From contig JACAWG010000027.1 of NCBI GenBank assembly GCA_017160915.1, positions 1 through 64,000 on the forward strand: a stretch of 64,000 nucleotides of DNA. Reading direction: 5' to 3'. The position numbers and the translations under genes were made by a program. Below the pieces are notes generated by a model, which was not told the DNA's origin, searched no databases, and saw only the letters and a list, made by a program, of their open reading frames with translations. Origin of the DNA: Aggregatibacter actinomycetemcomitans. Its GTDB lineage: Bacteria; Pseudomonadota; Gammaproteobacteria; Enterobacterales; Pasteurellaceae. Below, one piece after another: positions 47,530 through 57,828 of this stretch (its first letter is position 1; every line of letters starts with the position of its first letter).

Positions 47530-47820
47530 CATCGTTATGTTTTAGATAGTGCGCGTCCCCCATGATGGCGCACGCTTCCTAGCGTGTGCCGGTATTTAAA
47601 GTGCGGTCAAAATTTAGAGTATTTTCAATGTAGAAGAACTGACGGGCACGCGTTGGGAAACGCGCGCCATCGTTATATCCCCGATAGTGCGCGTCTCCCG
47701 ACGCGTACTCCTAACTGCTCATGATGGCGCACGCTTCTTAGCCTGTGTCGGTATTTAAAGTGCGGTCAAAATTTAGAGTATTTTTCAATGTAAAAGCGCC
47801 GACGCGTACTTCTCGTATTC
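47530..47820. repeat. Imperfect direct duplication with embedded uptake signals
   Basis: Two copies of a block of about 100 to 140 bases. Shared parts are GATAGTGCGCGTC (47545 and 47683), CATGATGGCGCACGC (47561 and 47720) and a long stretch from GGTATTTAAAGTGCGG to CAATGTA (47591-47632 and 47750-47792). Copy two has about 20 extra bases (near CTCCCGACGCGTACTCC). No open frame of note is found. The stretch 47472-47874 otherwise holds no gene. Confidence 0.8.
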
Positions 47821-47874
47821 AGATAATGTATGTGATCGTTAGCCGGAAAACATCGTGAAAATCGACCGCACTTT

Positions 47875-48555
47875 TCACACCCATCGTCCTAAATGCAATT
47901 CCACAATATCCACGATGTGCTTTAAAAAGGTGGTGTCTTGTCCGTTGTGAAAACGGGTGGTGTCTCTGGACGTGAATAATAAAAGTGCGGTGGGTTTGTG
48001 GGTGGTTTTTGCGCCGAGCAGGCAGATGGCGACGGAACCGATAGGGAATTCTTCCGGCAGGAACATCAGGTGTTTTTCTTTGTTGCTTAAATCGCCCAGA
48101 TAAAATTGGCGCAAGCCGAGGCGTTCTAAACGGATGAGTTCAAAGGCGTTGCGGTCGATCCAATATTGGTCGGGAATATTTTCATTTGTTTGCCATTCGT
48201 CTTTTTGCCGGGCGTCGGTAAACAGCAATATTTTTGCACCGTCCAATTCGTAGGATTGCGCCCATTGCTTCAATTTTTCTTCGCCGCTTTGGAAATCTTC
48301 CGCCTGAAATAATTTCTTTTGTAGCGGCATGAGTGCGTAGAAAATATCCGCTTCCTGATAAGCCAGTTGATGGAATTTTTCCAAGAATGCCGTGAGCGTT
48401 TTGATTTGTTGACGTTGTTGCTCCAGTTGCGCTTCCACTAAGGACAGCGTGCCTTTTTGCGGGTGGCTGACCGACAGCTTGGCGAGCAAATCGGGATGGC
48501 GGGTGAAAAAATCGGGGTGTTCGGTCAGATAAGCGATGATGCCCTGTTCATTCAT
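47875..48555 (-). CDS. DUF484 family protein
   Basis: A 226-residue cytoplasmic protein of the DUF484 family, a GAF-like fold of unknown role. The N-terminus MNEQGIIAYLTEHPDFFTRHPDLLAKLSVSHP is very typical, followed by a helical segment VEAQLEQQRQQIKTL and the GAF-like half (FPIGSVAICLLG, LLLFTSRDTTRFH). I start at MNEQG; the frame extends nine codons further without a ribosome site. In many Proteobacteria the gene lies between dapF and xerC; here it follows purA instead. Confidence 0.88.
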   Translation of the reverse strand: MNEQGIIAYLTEHPDFFTRHPDLLAKLSVSHPQKGTLSLVEAQLEQQRQQIKTLTAFLEKFHQLAYQEADIFYALMPLQKKLFQAEDFQSGEEKLKQWAQSYELDGAKILLFTDARQKDEWQTNENIPDQYWIDRNAFELIRLERLGLRQFYLGDLSNKEKHLMFLPEEFPIGSVAICLLGAKTTHKPTALLLFTSRDTTRFHNGQDTTFLKHIVDIVELHLGRWV

Positions 48556-48573
48556 AAAAAACTCTCCAAAAAA

Positions 48574-48610
48574 GAACCGCACTTTGAAAGCTCAAAAGTG
48601 CGGTCGTTTT
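48574..48610 (-). terminator. Terminator after purA
   Basis: GAACCGCACTTT pairs with AAAGTGCGGTC, with TTCTTTTTT on the minus strand downstream. It lies between purA and the DUF484 gene, so the two are probably separate transcripts. Confidence 0.75.
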
Positions 48611-48621
48611 CCCATGCGTTT

Positions 48622-49935
<1,314 letters not shown>

Positions 49936-50007
49936 TTAGCTTGAGGTTATAAAAATCAACGGTTGCCTACTTTACTATTTTCGGCTTGGAATCTCAATGC
50001 AATTCCT

Positions 50008-50973
50008 TTATTTATTCGCCAAAATGACCGCTCTTTTCGGTGCGGGATAGCCTTCGATGGTTTTACTGTGATCATTCGGATCAAGAAAATCCACCAGCGA
50101 TTCATTTTCCAGCCAGTCGGTTTTCCGTTGTTCTTCCAATGAAGTCACCGCCACATCCACGCAACGCACATGATTAAAACCGGTTTTTTGTAACCAATGA
50201 ATTAATGCGGCAACGGAAGGAATGAAATACACATTTTTCATTTTGGCATAGCGATCCATCGGCACTAAAACGGTGTTTTCGTCACCGTCCACCACTAAGG
50301 TTTCCAGCACCAATTCACCGCCTTTAACCAATTGGGCGCGCAGCTGCGAAAGGTGATCCAGCGGTGATTTACGGTGATACAACACGCCCATGGAAAACAC
50401 CGTATCAAACGCCGCGAGAGGCTGCATTTGCTCGATACCGAGCGGAATCAGATTGGCGCGGCGATCGTCGTTTAACAGTTTACGCACGGCTTCAAACTGG
50501 CATAAAAACAATTCCGTCGGATCGATACCCACCACCATTTTTGCGCCTTCACCCACCATGCGCCACATGTGATAACCGCTGCCGCAGCCCACATCTAAAA
50601 TAGTGCGATCCTGCAACGGGGCAAGATGGGGCAGCACACGATCCCATTTGAAATCGGAGCGCCATTCGCAATCCACATGAATGCCAAGCAAATCATACGG
50701 GCCTTTGCGCCACGGCATGAGCTGTTTGAGGTGGTGCACAATACGTTGCCGTTCGCCCTCGGAAAGGGGAGAAACGCTCTCGGATTTGACCGCACTTTTC
50801 AAGTCAATGCGGGACGCCGCCAAGTGCGGTAGAAATTCCAAGACTTTCGCCCATTTGGCGTAGTCGCCGTGGGTTTGTTGCTGCCATTGTTTGAGTTGCA
50901 GGGGCAGGGTTTCCAACCATGGCGAAAGATTGGTGGTGGCGATTTGTTGATAAAAAGGACGAAAATCGATCAT
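50008..50973 (-). CDS. cmoB: tRNA U34 carboxymethyltransferase CmoB
   Basis: A 321-residue enzyme that uses carboxy-S-adenosylmethionine to make cmo5U at the wobble position of several tRNAs. The cofactor site is [20 protein letters not shown] near residue 122, and the family part [16 protein letters not shown] follows. I start at [10 protein letters not shown], which gives the family length; an open frame runs further into putP. It lies 13 bases downstream of putP. The partner cmoA is not in this window. Confidence 0.95.
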   Translation of the reverse strand: MIDFRPFYQQIATTNLSPWLETLPLQLKQWQQQTHGDYAKWAKVLEFLPHLAASRIDLKSAVKSESVSPLSEGERQRIVHHLKQLMPWRKGPYDLLGIHVDCEWRSDFKWDRVLPHLAPLQDRTILDVGCGSGYHMWRMVGEGAKMVVGIDPTELFLCQFEAVRKLLNDDRRANLIPLGIEQMQPLAAFDTVFSMGVLYHRKSPLDHLSQLRAQLVKGGELVLETLVVDGDENTVLVPMDRYAKMKNVYFIPSVAALIHWLQKTGFNHVRCVDVAVTSLEEQRKTDWLENESLVDFLDPNDHSKTIEGYPAPKRAVILANK

Positions 50974-50986
50974 TTTGCTGTCTCGC

Positions 50987-52507
50987 TTATAAGGCTTCTT
51001 TGTATGCTTTTTGGGCTTTGTCAAAGGTGTCGGTAATTTCCGCATCCGGTTTTGCCGACAGCAACGAAACCACGACAATGGCAAGGGTTGCCAGTAAGAA
51101 GCCCGGAATCATTTCATAAACCTGCGCCAATTCCGTGTCTTGCGGTAGCCATTTTTTCCAAGCAATCACGGTGATGGCGCCGGTCAACATGCCTGCCATG
51201 GCGCCGGAGGACGTCATGCGTTTCCAGAATAAGGAAAGTAACACGACAGGTCCAAAAGCACTGCCGAAGCCCGCCCAAGCGAATTCCACCAGTTTTAACA
51301 CCAAGCTTTTTTCATCTTGCGCAATCCAAATGGCAATGCCCGCAATCACCAACACCATGACGCGACCAAGCCAGATAAGTTCTTTTTCCGACGCTTTCGG
51401 GCGAATGAAGCCTTTGTAGAAATCTTCCGTAATCGCTGTGGAGGAAATGAGTAATTGCGCACTTAAGGTACTCATTACCGCCGCAAGAATGGCGGACAAC
51501 AACACGCCGGCAATCCACGGGTTAAACAAAAGGCGGGATAATTCAATGAAAACCTGTTCCGGTTCTTTATTGACCAGGGCAGCCGATTCGGTGCCGGCGT
51601 TGGCGTAAAAATAAACCATGCCGAAGAAACCGATAGCGATGGCGCCCGCCAAACAAAGCACCATCCAGGTCATGCTGATTTTGCGCGCGTTGTTGAGGGA
51701 GCGCACGGAATCCGCCGCCATGAAACGGGCGAGAATATGCGGTTGTCCGAAATAGCCCAAGCCCCAAGCGGCAAGGCTTAGCAAGCCGATGGTAGAGGTG
51801 CCGCGGAATAAATCCGTAAAGTCTTTTTGCGCGCTGATTTCCGCTTGCTGTAAGACGCTTTGCAATTCGTCAATGCCGCCGATGGAAATTACCACGAAAA
51901 CCGGCGTGAGCAATAACGCGAAAATCATTAAAGTTGCTTGAATGGTGTCCGTCCAGCTGACGGCAAGGAAGCCGCCGATGAAGGTGTAAGCGATGGTGGC
52001 GAGGGCGCCATACCAAAGCGCTACGGAATAATCGATGGAAAACAGGTTGCGGAATAATTTCGCACTGGCAACCACGCCTGAAGCGCAATAAATGGTGAAA
52101 AACACCAGAATAATGGTGGCAGAAACGATCTTCAATAAGTTATGGGACGTGCCGAAACGGTGATGAAAATATTCGGGTAAAGTTAAGGCGTTGTTGTTGA
52201 ATTCCGTGTAAACGCGCAGGCGACCGGCGATAAACAGCCAGTTCAGGTAAGCGCCGAGGGTCAAACCGATGGCGATCCATCCTTCAACCAAACCGGATAA
52301 ATAGACCGCGCCGGGCAAGCCCATTAACAGCCAGCCGGACATATCGGAAGCGCCGGCGGACATGGCGGTGACAAAACTCCCCAAACGGCGACCGCCGAGA
52401 ATGTAATCGGAGAAATTTTGGGTGTAATAGTAAGCGGCAATCCCGATACCGAGCATGCCGACGATATAAATAACAAATGTGACAATTGTTGGATCTAATC
52501 CAAACAT
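50987..52507 (-). CDS. putP: Sodium/proline symporter PutP
   Basis: A 506-residue transporter of the sodium/solute symporter (SLC5-like) family with thirteen membrane helices. The N-terminal [32 protein letters not shown] has residues of the sodium and proline sites in PutP. Further marks are [20 protein letters not shown] near residue 255 and the [18 protein letters not shown] stretch near 340. It imports proline with Na+ across the inner membrane. The gene precedes cmoB on the minus strand and is divergent from rng. Confidence 0.94.
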   Translation of the reverse strand: MFGLDPTIVTFVIYIVGMLGIGIAAYYYTQNFSDYILGGRRLGSFVTAMSAGASDMSGWLLMGLPGAVYLSGLVEGWIAIGLTLGAYLNWLFIAGRLRVYTEFNNNALTLPEYFHHRFGTSHNLLKIVSATIILVFFTIYCASGVVASAKLFRNLFSIDYSVALWYGALATIAYTFIGGFLAVSWTDTIQATLMIFALLLTPVFVVISIGGIDELQSVLQQAEISAQKDFTDLFRGTSTIGLLSLAAWGLGYFGQPHILARFMAADSVRSLNNARKISMTWMVLCLAGAIAIGFFGMVYFYANAGTESAALVNKEPEQVFIELSRLLFNPWIAGVLLSAILAAVMSTLSAQLLISSTAITEDFYKGFIRPKASEKELIWLGRVMVLVIAGIAIWIAQDEKSLVLKLVEFAWAGFGSAFGPVVLLSLFWKRMTSSGAMAGMLTGAITVIAWKKWLPQDTELAQVYEMIPGFLLATLAIVVVSLLSAKPDAEITDTFDKAQKAYKEAL

Positions 52508-52647
52508 CGTACCAACCTTAGTACATAGACTGCTTAAAAATGTGAAAAGAGGCGCATTTTACCGCATTTGCCCCTATTATTCTATTTTCCTTTTCGTTAG
52601 ACTTATTAGCCGAAAAAACAATTAACAAACTTAAGATCAGGGACGTT

Positions 52648-54123
52648 ATGGATTCGGTCGAATTATTGGTCAATGTGACACCCAACGAAACGCGCATTGC
52701 CCTTGTAGAAACAGGTTTATTAAAAGAAGTACATATTGAACGCCAAGGCAAACGCGGCATTGTGGGAAACATTTATAAAGGGCGTGTGACCCGCGTGTTG
52801 CCGGGAATGCAGTCGGCGTTTGTGGACATCGGCTTGGAAAAAGCCGCCTTTTTGCATGCCTCGGATATTGTCTCGCACACCGAATGCGTGGATGAAAACG
52901 AACAAAAGCAATTTGTGGTAAAAGACATTTCCCAGCTGGTGCACGAAGGGCAGGATATTGTCGTGCAGGTGGTGAAAGATCCGCTCGGCACCAAAGGCGC
53001 ACGCCTTACCACGGACATTACGCTGCCTTCCCGTTATTTGGTGTTTATGCCGGAAAACAGCCATGTGGGCGTGTCGCAGCGTATTGAAAGCGAAGATGAA
53101 CGCGCCCGCTTGAAAGATCTGGTGTTGCCGTTGTGCGACGAGTTAGGCGGTTTTATTATCCGCACCGCGGCCGAAGGGGCAAGCGAGCTGGATTTGCAAC
53201 AAGACGCGGAATTCCTGAAACGCTTATGGCGCAAAGTGCTGGAACGCCGCGCCAAATACCCGACCCGCTCCATGTTATACGGCGAACTGGCGCTCACCCA
53301 GCGCATTTTACGCGATTTCATCGGTGCCAAATTAGATCGCATTCACATTGATTCCCGCCTTTGTTTCAACGAAGTTAAACAGTTCACCGAAGAATTTATC
53401 CCGAACCTCTCCGACAAACTGATTTTATACGCGGGAAATCAACCGCTCTTTGATGTCTATAGCGTGGAAACGGGCATTCATAATGCCTTGGATAAACGGG
53501 TGAACCTCAAATCCGGCGGCTATTTGATTATCGAACAAACGGAAGCCATGACCACCATCGACATCAACACCGGCGCCTTCGTGGGACATCGCAATCTGGA
53601 AGAAACCATTTTTAATACCAACATCGAAGCCACCAAAGCCATCGCCCAACAGCTCCAACTGCGCAATCTCGGCGGCATCATCATCATCGATTTTATCGAT
53701 ATGCAAAAAGAAGAACACCGCACCCGCGTGCTGGAATCCTTGCAGGAAGCCCTTGCCGGTGACCCGGTGAAAACCAACGTCAACGGCTTCACCCAATTGG
53801 GTTTGGTGGAAATGACCCGCAAACGCACCCGCGAAAGCCTAGAACACGTGCTATGCGGCGATTGCCCCGCCTGTCAAGGGCGCGGACGGGTGAAAACCGT
53901 GGAAACCGTGTGCTATGAAATCATGCGCGAAATCATTCGCGTACATCATGTCTTCGCCAGCGAACAATTCGTGGTTTATGCCTCCCACGCCGTCGCCGAT
54001 TACCTGATTAACGAAGAATCCCACGGCTTACTGGCGGAGCTGGAAGTGTTCATCGGCAAACAAATCCAAGTGAAAACCGAAGTGTTTTATACTCAGGAAC
54101 AGTTTGATGTGGTGGTGATGTAG
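52648..54123 (+). CDS. rng: Ribonuclease G
   Basis: A 491-residue endoribonuclease that matures the 5' end of 16S rRNA and trims other RNAs. An S1 RNA-binding domain covers residues about 37-125 (GNIYKGRVTRVLPGMQSAFVDIGLEKAAFLH). The catalytic DNase-I-like part has TIDINTGAFVGHRN near 305 and GGIIIIDFIDMQKEEHR near 347. The Zn-link CGDCPACQGRGR lies near 410. The absence of the long C-terminal scaffold separates it from RNase E. The start has a GGGACG-like ribosome site. Confidence 0.96.
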   Translation: MDSVELLVNVTPNETRIALVETGLLKEVHIERQGKRGIVGNIYKGRVTRVLPGMQSAFVDIGLEKAAFLHASDIVSHTECVDENEQKQFVVKDISQLVHEGQDIVVQVVKDPLGTKGARLTTDITLPSRYLVFMPENSHVGVSQRIESEDERARLKDLVLPLCDELGGFIIRTAAEGASELDLQQDAEFLKRLWRKVLERRAKYPTRSMLYGELALTQRILRDFIGAKLDRIHIDSRLCFNEVKQFTEEFIPNLSDKLILYAGNQPLFDVYSVETGIHNALDKRVNLKSGGYLIIEQTEAMTTIDINTGAFVGHRNLEETIFNTNIEATKAIAQQLQLRNLGGIIIIDFIDMQKEEHRTRVLESLQEALAGDPVKTNVNGFTQLGLVEMTRKRTRESLEHVLCGDCPACQGRGRVKTVETVCYEIMREIIRVHHVFASEQFVVYASHAVADYLINEESHGLLAELEVFIGKQIQVKTEVFYTQEQFDVVVM

Positions 54124-54149
54124 CTTTGACGACATATTTGATGACATAG

Positions 54150-54223
54150 AAGTGCGGTGGATTTTGCGAACGTTTTTTAGGTGGTGTAGGCATTAAAAAA
54201 CACCGCCAAAATCCACCGCACTT
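54150..54223. terminator. Long inverted repeat after rng
   Basis: AAGTGCGGTGGATTTT (54150-54165) pairs with AAAATCCACCGCACTT (54208-54223), each with an uptake-signal core. The inner part holds GTTTTTTAGGTGGTG and CATTAAAAAACACCGCC, which can also pair. The repeat may terminate rng; the long loop is unusual. Confidence 0.6.
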
Positions 54224-54250
54224 TCCGTGAAAACCAACAAAGGAGAACTT

Positions 54251-54898
54251 ATGAAACTCTATGTTTACGACCATTGCCCGTTTTGCGTGCGCGCCCGCAT
54301 GATTTTCGGCTTGAAAAATGTTCCCGTTGAACTCGTAACCATTTTAAATGACGACGTGGAAACGCCAACCCGATTGGTCGGCAAAAAAGTCGTACCGATT
54401 TTAGTGAAAGAAAACGGCGAAGCCATGCCGGAAAGTTTAGACATTGTGCGTTACATTGATGAACATAACGGTGAAAAAGTCTTATCGGAAACGGTGCGCC
54501 CGGAAGTGGAAGCCTGGTTAAAACAGGTCGGCAGCTATCAAAATCATCTGGTCATCCCACGCTTTACCCGCCTTGGACTGCCTGAATACGCCACCCAAAG
54601 TGCGGTCGATTATTTCACCGAAAATAAAGAAAAATCCATCGGAGATTTTGCCGAAAATCTCGCAAACACCGACACCTATCTTGCCCGCCTCACCCCTGAT
54701 TTAGCGCAACTTGCCCATCTAATCCAATCGGACACCGCACTGAACGGCAGCCTTTCTCTGGAAGACATCCTCGTTTTCCCCATCCTGCGCAACCTCACCT
54801 GCGTAAAAGGCATCGTTTTCCCGCCGAACGTCAACGCCTATGTGGAAACCCTGTCCCGCTTGAGCCGGGTGCCGTTGTATCGGGATAAAGCGATTTAA
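54251..54898 (+). CDS. grxB: Glutaredoxin 2
   Basis: A 215-residue GrxB-type glutaredoxin with a GST-like fold. The active site is CPFC in YDHCPFCVRARM near residues 9-12. The rest of the thioredoxin-like half (VVPILVKENGEAMPESLDIVRYID) and the helical C-terminal half are of family length. It reduces protein and low-molecular disulfides with glutathione. I start at MKLYVYDHC after the AAGGAGAA ribosome site. cobB follows after 14 bases. Confidence 0.94.
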   Translation: MKLYVYDHCPFCVRARMIFGLKNVPVELVTILNDDVETPTRLVGKKVVPILVKENGEAMPESLDIVRYIDEHNGEKVLSETVRPEVEAWLKQVGSYQNHLVIPRFTRLGLPEYATQSAVDYFTENKEKSIGDFAENLANTDTYLARLTPDLAQLAHLIQSDTALNGSLSLEDILVFPILRNLTCVKGIVFPPNVNAYVETLSRLSRVPLYRDKAI

Positions 54899-54912
54899 CG
54901 AGGAGGGAAAAG

Positions 54913-55611
54913 ATGAAACCCCTTTGTGTCGTCCTAAGCGGCGCGGGCATCAGCGCCGAAAGCGGGATTCCCACTTATCGTGCGGAAGACGGTTTATGGG
55001 CAGGGCATAAAATTGAAGACGTGTGCACGCCGGAAGCCCTGCAACGTAACCGTAAACAGGTGTTGGATTTTTATAACGAACGTCGCCGAAATTGTGCCGA
55101 AGCTAAACCCAACTCGGCGCACAAGGCGTTGGTGGAATTGGAACGCGCCTATCATGTACAAATTATCACGCAAAATGTGGACGATTTACACGAACGCGCG
55201 GGCAGTACCAACGTGCTGCATTTGCACGGCGAATTAACCAAAGCCCGTAGCAGCTTTGATCCCGATTACATCGTGCCTTGCGAGGGCGATCAATCGGTGG
55301 AAGACAAAGACCCGAACGGACACCCCATGCGCCCGCACATCGTTTTCTTCGGCGAAAGTGTGCCCATGTTGGAACCTGCCATTGATTTGGTGTCACAAGC
55401 GAATATTGTGCTGGTCATCGGCACATCCTTGCAAGTTTACCCGGCAAACGGCTTGGTCAACGAAGCCCCCAAGAACGCTCAAATTCACCTCATCGACCCA
55501 AACCCGAACACAGGCTTTATTCGTCATAACGTCAACGTAGTAAAAATGAAAGCGGGCGAAGGCGTGCCGAAAGTGGTAGCAGAATTATTAGAGAAGGCAA
55601 AAAACGGTTAG
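54913..55611 (+). CDS. cobB: NAD-dependent protein deacylase, CobB-like without zinc cysteines
   Basis: A 232-residue sirtuin. The NAD site GAGISAESGIPTYR near residue 11, TQNVDDLHERAG near 93 and the catalytic His in LHLHGEL near 111 are visible. The Tyr-x-x-Arg pair (FYNERRR) that allows desuccinylation in SIRT5/CobB is present. The zinc ribbon is lost: where E. coli CobB has four cysteines this protein reads TKARSSFDPDYIVPCEG and EDKDPNGHPMRPH, with a single Cys. It removes acyl groups from lysine. It belongs in a unit with grxB. Confidence 0.9.
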   Translation: MKPLCVVLSGAGISAESGIPTYRAEDGLWAGHKIEDVCTPEALQRNRKQVLDFYNERRRNCAEAKPNSAHKALVELERAYHVQIITQNVDDLHERAGSTNVLHLHGELTKARSSFDPDYIVPCEGDQSVEDKDPNGHPMRPHIVFFGESVPMLEPAIDLVSQANIVLVIGTSLQVYPANGLVNEAPKNAQIHLIDPNPNTGFIRHNVNVVKMKAGEGVPKVVAELLEKAKNG

Positions 55612-55634
55612 AAAAATGACCGCACTTTTGTGTG

Positions 55635-55667
55635 AATAGCGACATTTTAGTGTCGCTATTTTTTTTG
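55635..55667 (+). terminator. Terminator after cobB
   Basis: AATAGCGACA pairs with TGTCGCTATT over six bases, followed by six or more T residues. An ordinary intrinsic terminator, not made from uptake signals. Confidence 0.9.
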
Positions 55668-55742
55668 TTTTTTCTAACGATATAAATTGTCGTATAGGTG
55701 AATAAAATCGGTTTCGCATTTAATACAAAAAAGGAGAGATTT

Positions 55743-55922
55743 ATGAAAACTGTGCCACTTCATGAGGTGAAAGAATTTGTCTTAAAAACACAAAATACGA
55801 CTATTTCTTCGATTCAAAAACATTTTAAGATTGGTTTTCATCATGCTATTTATCTTATAGAACAATTAGAAAAGGCAGGTGTAGTATTGAAAATTAACAA
55901 GGGAGAAAGGAAGATTCTGTAA
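55743..55922 (+). CDS. Stand-alone FtsK-gamma-like winged-helix protein
   Basis: A 59-residue protein that is essentially one FtsK gamma domain. The pattern [21 protein letters not shown] then [20 protein letters not shown] follows the family (hydrophobic helix, xxISSIQRxFRIGYNRA, hxxLExxGhV). In FtsK this domain reads KOPS sequences on DNA. The DNA-reading residues differ (FHHAI where FtsK usually has YNRAA), so target choice may differ. AAGGAGAG is a strong ribosome site seven bases before the ATG. No motor domain is nearby. It could be the remnant of a mobile element or a small regulator. Confidence 0.7.
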   Translation: MKTVPLHEVKEFVLKTQNTTISSIQKHFKIGFHHAIYLIEQLEKAGVVLKINKGERKIL

Positions 55923-55929
55923 TACAAAG

Positions 55930-56016
55930 GTGAATTTGCCGGTAAATTTATTTATCACCTCCGCGCCTTACTATGCCCCGCCGGAAGATATTAAAGTGGT
56001 GATTGAACGGGGATAA
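55930..56016 (+). pseudogene. Possible 3' remnant of a gene
   Basis: A 28-codon open stretch starting at a GTG reads like the end of a protein ([21 protein letters not shown]) and stops at TAA. There is no ribosome site. The composition (GCC, CCG, GGG codons) differs from the AT-rich gene just upstream. It may be what is left of a deleted gene. I cannot name the family. Confidence 0.3.
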
Positions 56017-56101
56017 AATAAACAATACCGTCAAAAATAACCGTACTTTTATTTTAAAATAGTTAAAAAACATAATTCAGAAATTCTTAAAAAATATTAT
56101 T

Positions 56102-56145
56102 AAAAGTGCGGTGAAAAAACACATTAAATTTTCACCGCACTTTTT
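56102..56145. terminator. Inverted uptake-signal pair
   Basis: AAAAGTGCGGTGAAAA pairs with TTTTCACCGCACTTTT over an 11-base loop. It lies between the small FtsK-gamma-like gene and tldD, about 185 bases before tldD. Confidence 0.75.
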
Positions 56146-56329
56146 ATTCCTTCCTTACCATTCAACAAAATAAAATTTATATCCTTAAATAAATTGCGGA
56201 TAAGTCTCTCTTTTTTCTTTGGAAAATATCGGATTTATCGCCATTTTCAGGCAACTTTCCTTTTCGGTTTTAGCGGAAAATACGTTATAATTCCGACCAA
56301 TTTTTATTGATAAAATGACAGAGATTTCT

Positions 56330-57778
56330 ATGTTAAAAAAAGTGACCGAAAGTTTATTGGCCCAAAGCCATTTGACGCTTGCGGATTTGCCGAATGTGTT
56401 TGATACTTTGGCGCAGCGCAATGTGGATTATGCGGATTTGTATTTTCAGCTCAGTCAGGACGAGAACTGGGTGCTGGAAGACGGGATTATTAAGGAAGGC
56501 GGGTTTCATATTGATCGCGGCGTGGGCGTGCGTGCGGTGAGTGGTGAGAAAACCGGTTTTGCCTATTCCGATCAAATTAATTTAGCCAATTTGCAGCAAT
56601 GTGCGCAGGCAGTGCGCGGGATTGCGCAACCTTCCCAATGTAATTTTATTCTGCCGGTGAAGTTTAACCCGGTGGACGCGCTTTTGCGTTATCAGCCGAT
56701 TAACCCGTTGCACAGTTTAAGCCAGGAACAAAAAATCGAACTCTTGCGTTTGGTGGACAGAACCGCCCGTGCGGTGGATCCGCGCGTAGTGCAGGTGAAT
56801 GCCGGTTTAAGCATGGTGTATGAAGAAATGCTGGTGGCGGCGACCGACGGCACGTTGGCGGCGGATATTCGTCCGTTGATTCGTTTGTCCGTTTCCGTGT
56901 TGGTGGAACAAGACGGCAAGCGTGAACGGGGCGGTGCAGGCGCGGGCGGGCGTTTCGCTTTGGATTGGTTCTTTGAAAACTATAACGGCGAGCAAAGAGC
57001 GGTTTATTTTGCCAAAGAAGCGGTGCGCCAGGCGTTAGTGAATTTAAGCGCGGTGGCGGCACCGGCAGGGTTGATGCCGGTGGTGTTGGGTGCAGGTTGG
57101 CCGGGCGTGTTGTTGCATGAAGCGGTTGGACACGGCTTGGAAGGCGATTTTAATCGTAAAGAAAGTTCTTTGTTTACCGGCAAAATCGGTGAATTGGTGA
57201 CATCGCCGCTGTGTACCATTGTGGACGACGGCACGTTAATGGATCGTCGCGGTTCCGTTACGGTGGACGACGAAGGCGTGCCGAGCCAGCATAATGTTTT
57301 GATTAAAGACGGCATTTTGCAGAAATATATGCAGGATAAAATGAATGCCCGTTTGATGGGCGTGCAGCCGACGGGGAACGGTCGCCGTGAATCCTATGCC
57401 CATTTGCCGATGCCGCGCATGACCAACACTTATATGCTGGCGGGCAAAGATAAATTTGAGGATTTGGTGGCGTCGGTAGAACACGGGATTTTTGCACCGC
57501 ACTTTGGCGGCGGGCAAGTGGATATTACCTCCGGCAAATTCGTGTTTTCCACCTCCGAAGCCTATTTGATCGAAAAAGGCAAAATCACCAAGCCGGTGAA
57601 AGGGGCAACCCTGATCGGCAGCGGCATCGAAGTAATGCAAAATGTGTCTATGGTTGCCGATGAAGTGGAATTGGATCACGGCGTGGGTACTTGCGGTAAG
57701 GAAGGTCAAAGCGTACCGGTAGGCGTGGGGCAGCCGGCGTTGAAAATCGATCAGATTACCGTGGGCGGCACAAACTAA
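56330..57778 (+). CDS. tldD: Metalloprotease TldD
   Basis: A 482-residue subunit of the TldD/TldE protease that degrades unfolded peptides and matures microcin B17 and CcdA in E. coli. The zinc site is HEAVGH at residues 263-268 in [14 protein letters not shown], and the third-ligand Cys region is in [17 protein letters not shown] start at [10 protein letters not shown] for exact family length (481 to 482); an ATG five codons earlier lies in the same frame. Its partner tldE (pmbA) is not in this window. Confidence 0.96.
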   Translation: MLKKVTESLLAQSHLTLADLPNVFDTLAQRNVDYADLYFQLSQDENWVLEDGIIKEGGFHIDRGVGVRAVSGEKTGFAYSDQINLANLQQCAQAVRGIAQPSQCNFILPVKFNPVDALLRYQPINPLHSLSQEQKIELLRLVDRTARAVDPRVVQVNAGLSMVYEEMLVAATDGTLAADIRPLIRLSVSVLVEQDGKRERGGAGAGGRFALDWFFENYNGEQRAVYFAKEAVRQALVNLSAVAAPAGLMPVVLGAGWPGVLLHEAVGHGLEGDFNRKESSLFTGKIGELVTSPLCTIVDDGTLMDRRGSVTVDDEGVPSQHNVLIKDGILQKYMQDKMNARLMGVQPTGNGRRESYAHLPMPRMTNTYMLAGKDKFEDLVASVEHGIFAPHFGGGQVDITSGKFVFSTSEAYLIEKGKITKPVKGATLIGSGIEVMQNVSMVADEVELDHGVGTCGKEGQSVPVGVGQPALKIDQITVGGTN

Positions 57779-57828
57779 CAGACGTTAACTTGATTAGCAG
57801 AATATTATCTTAGGAACGGAGAAGTCCT

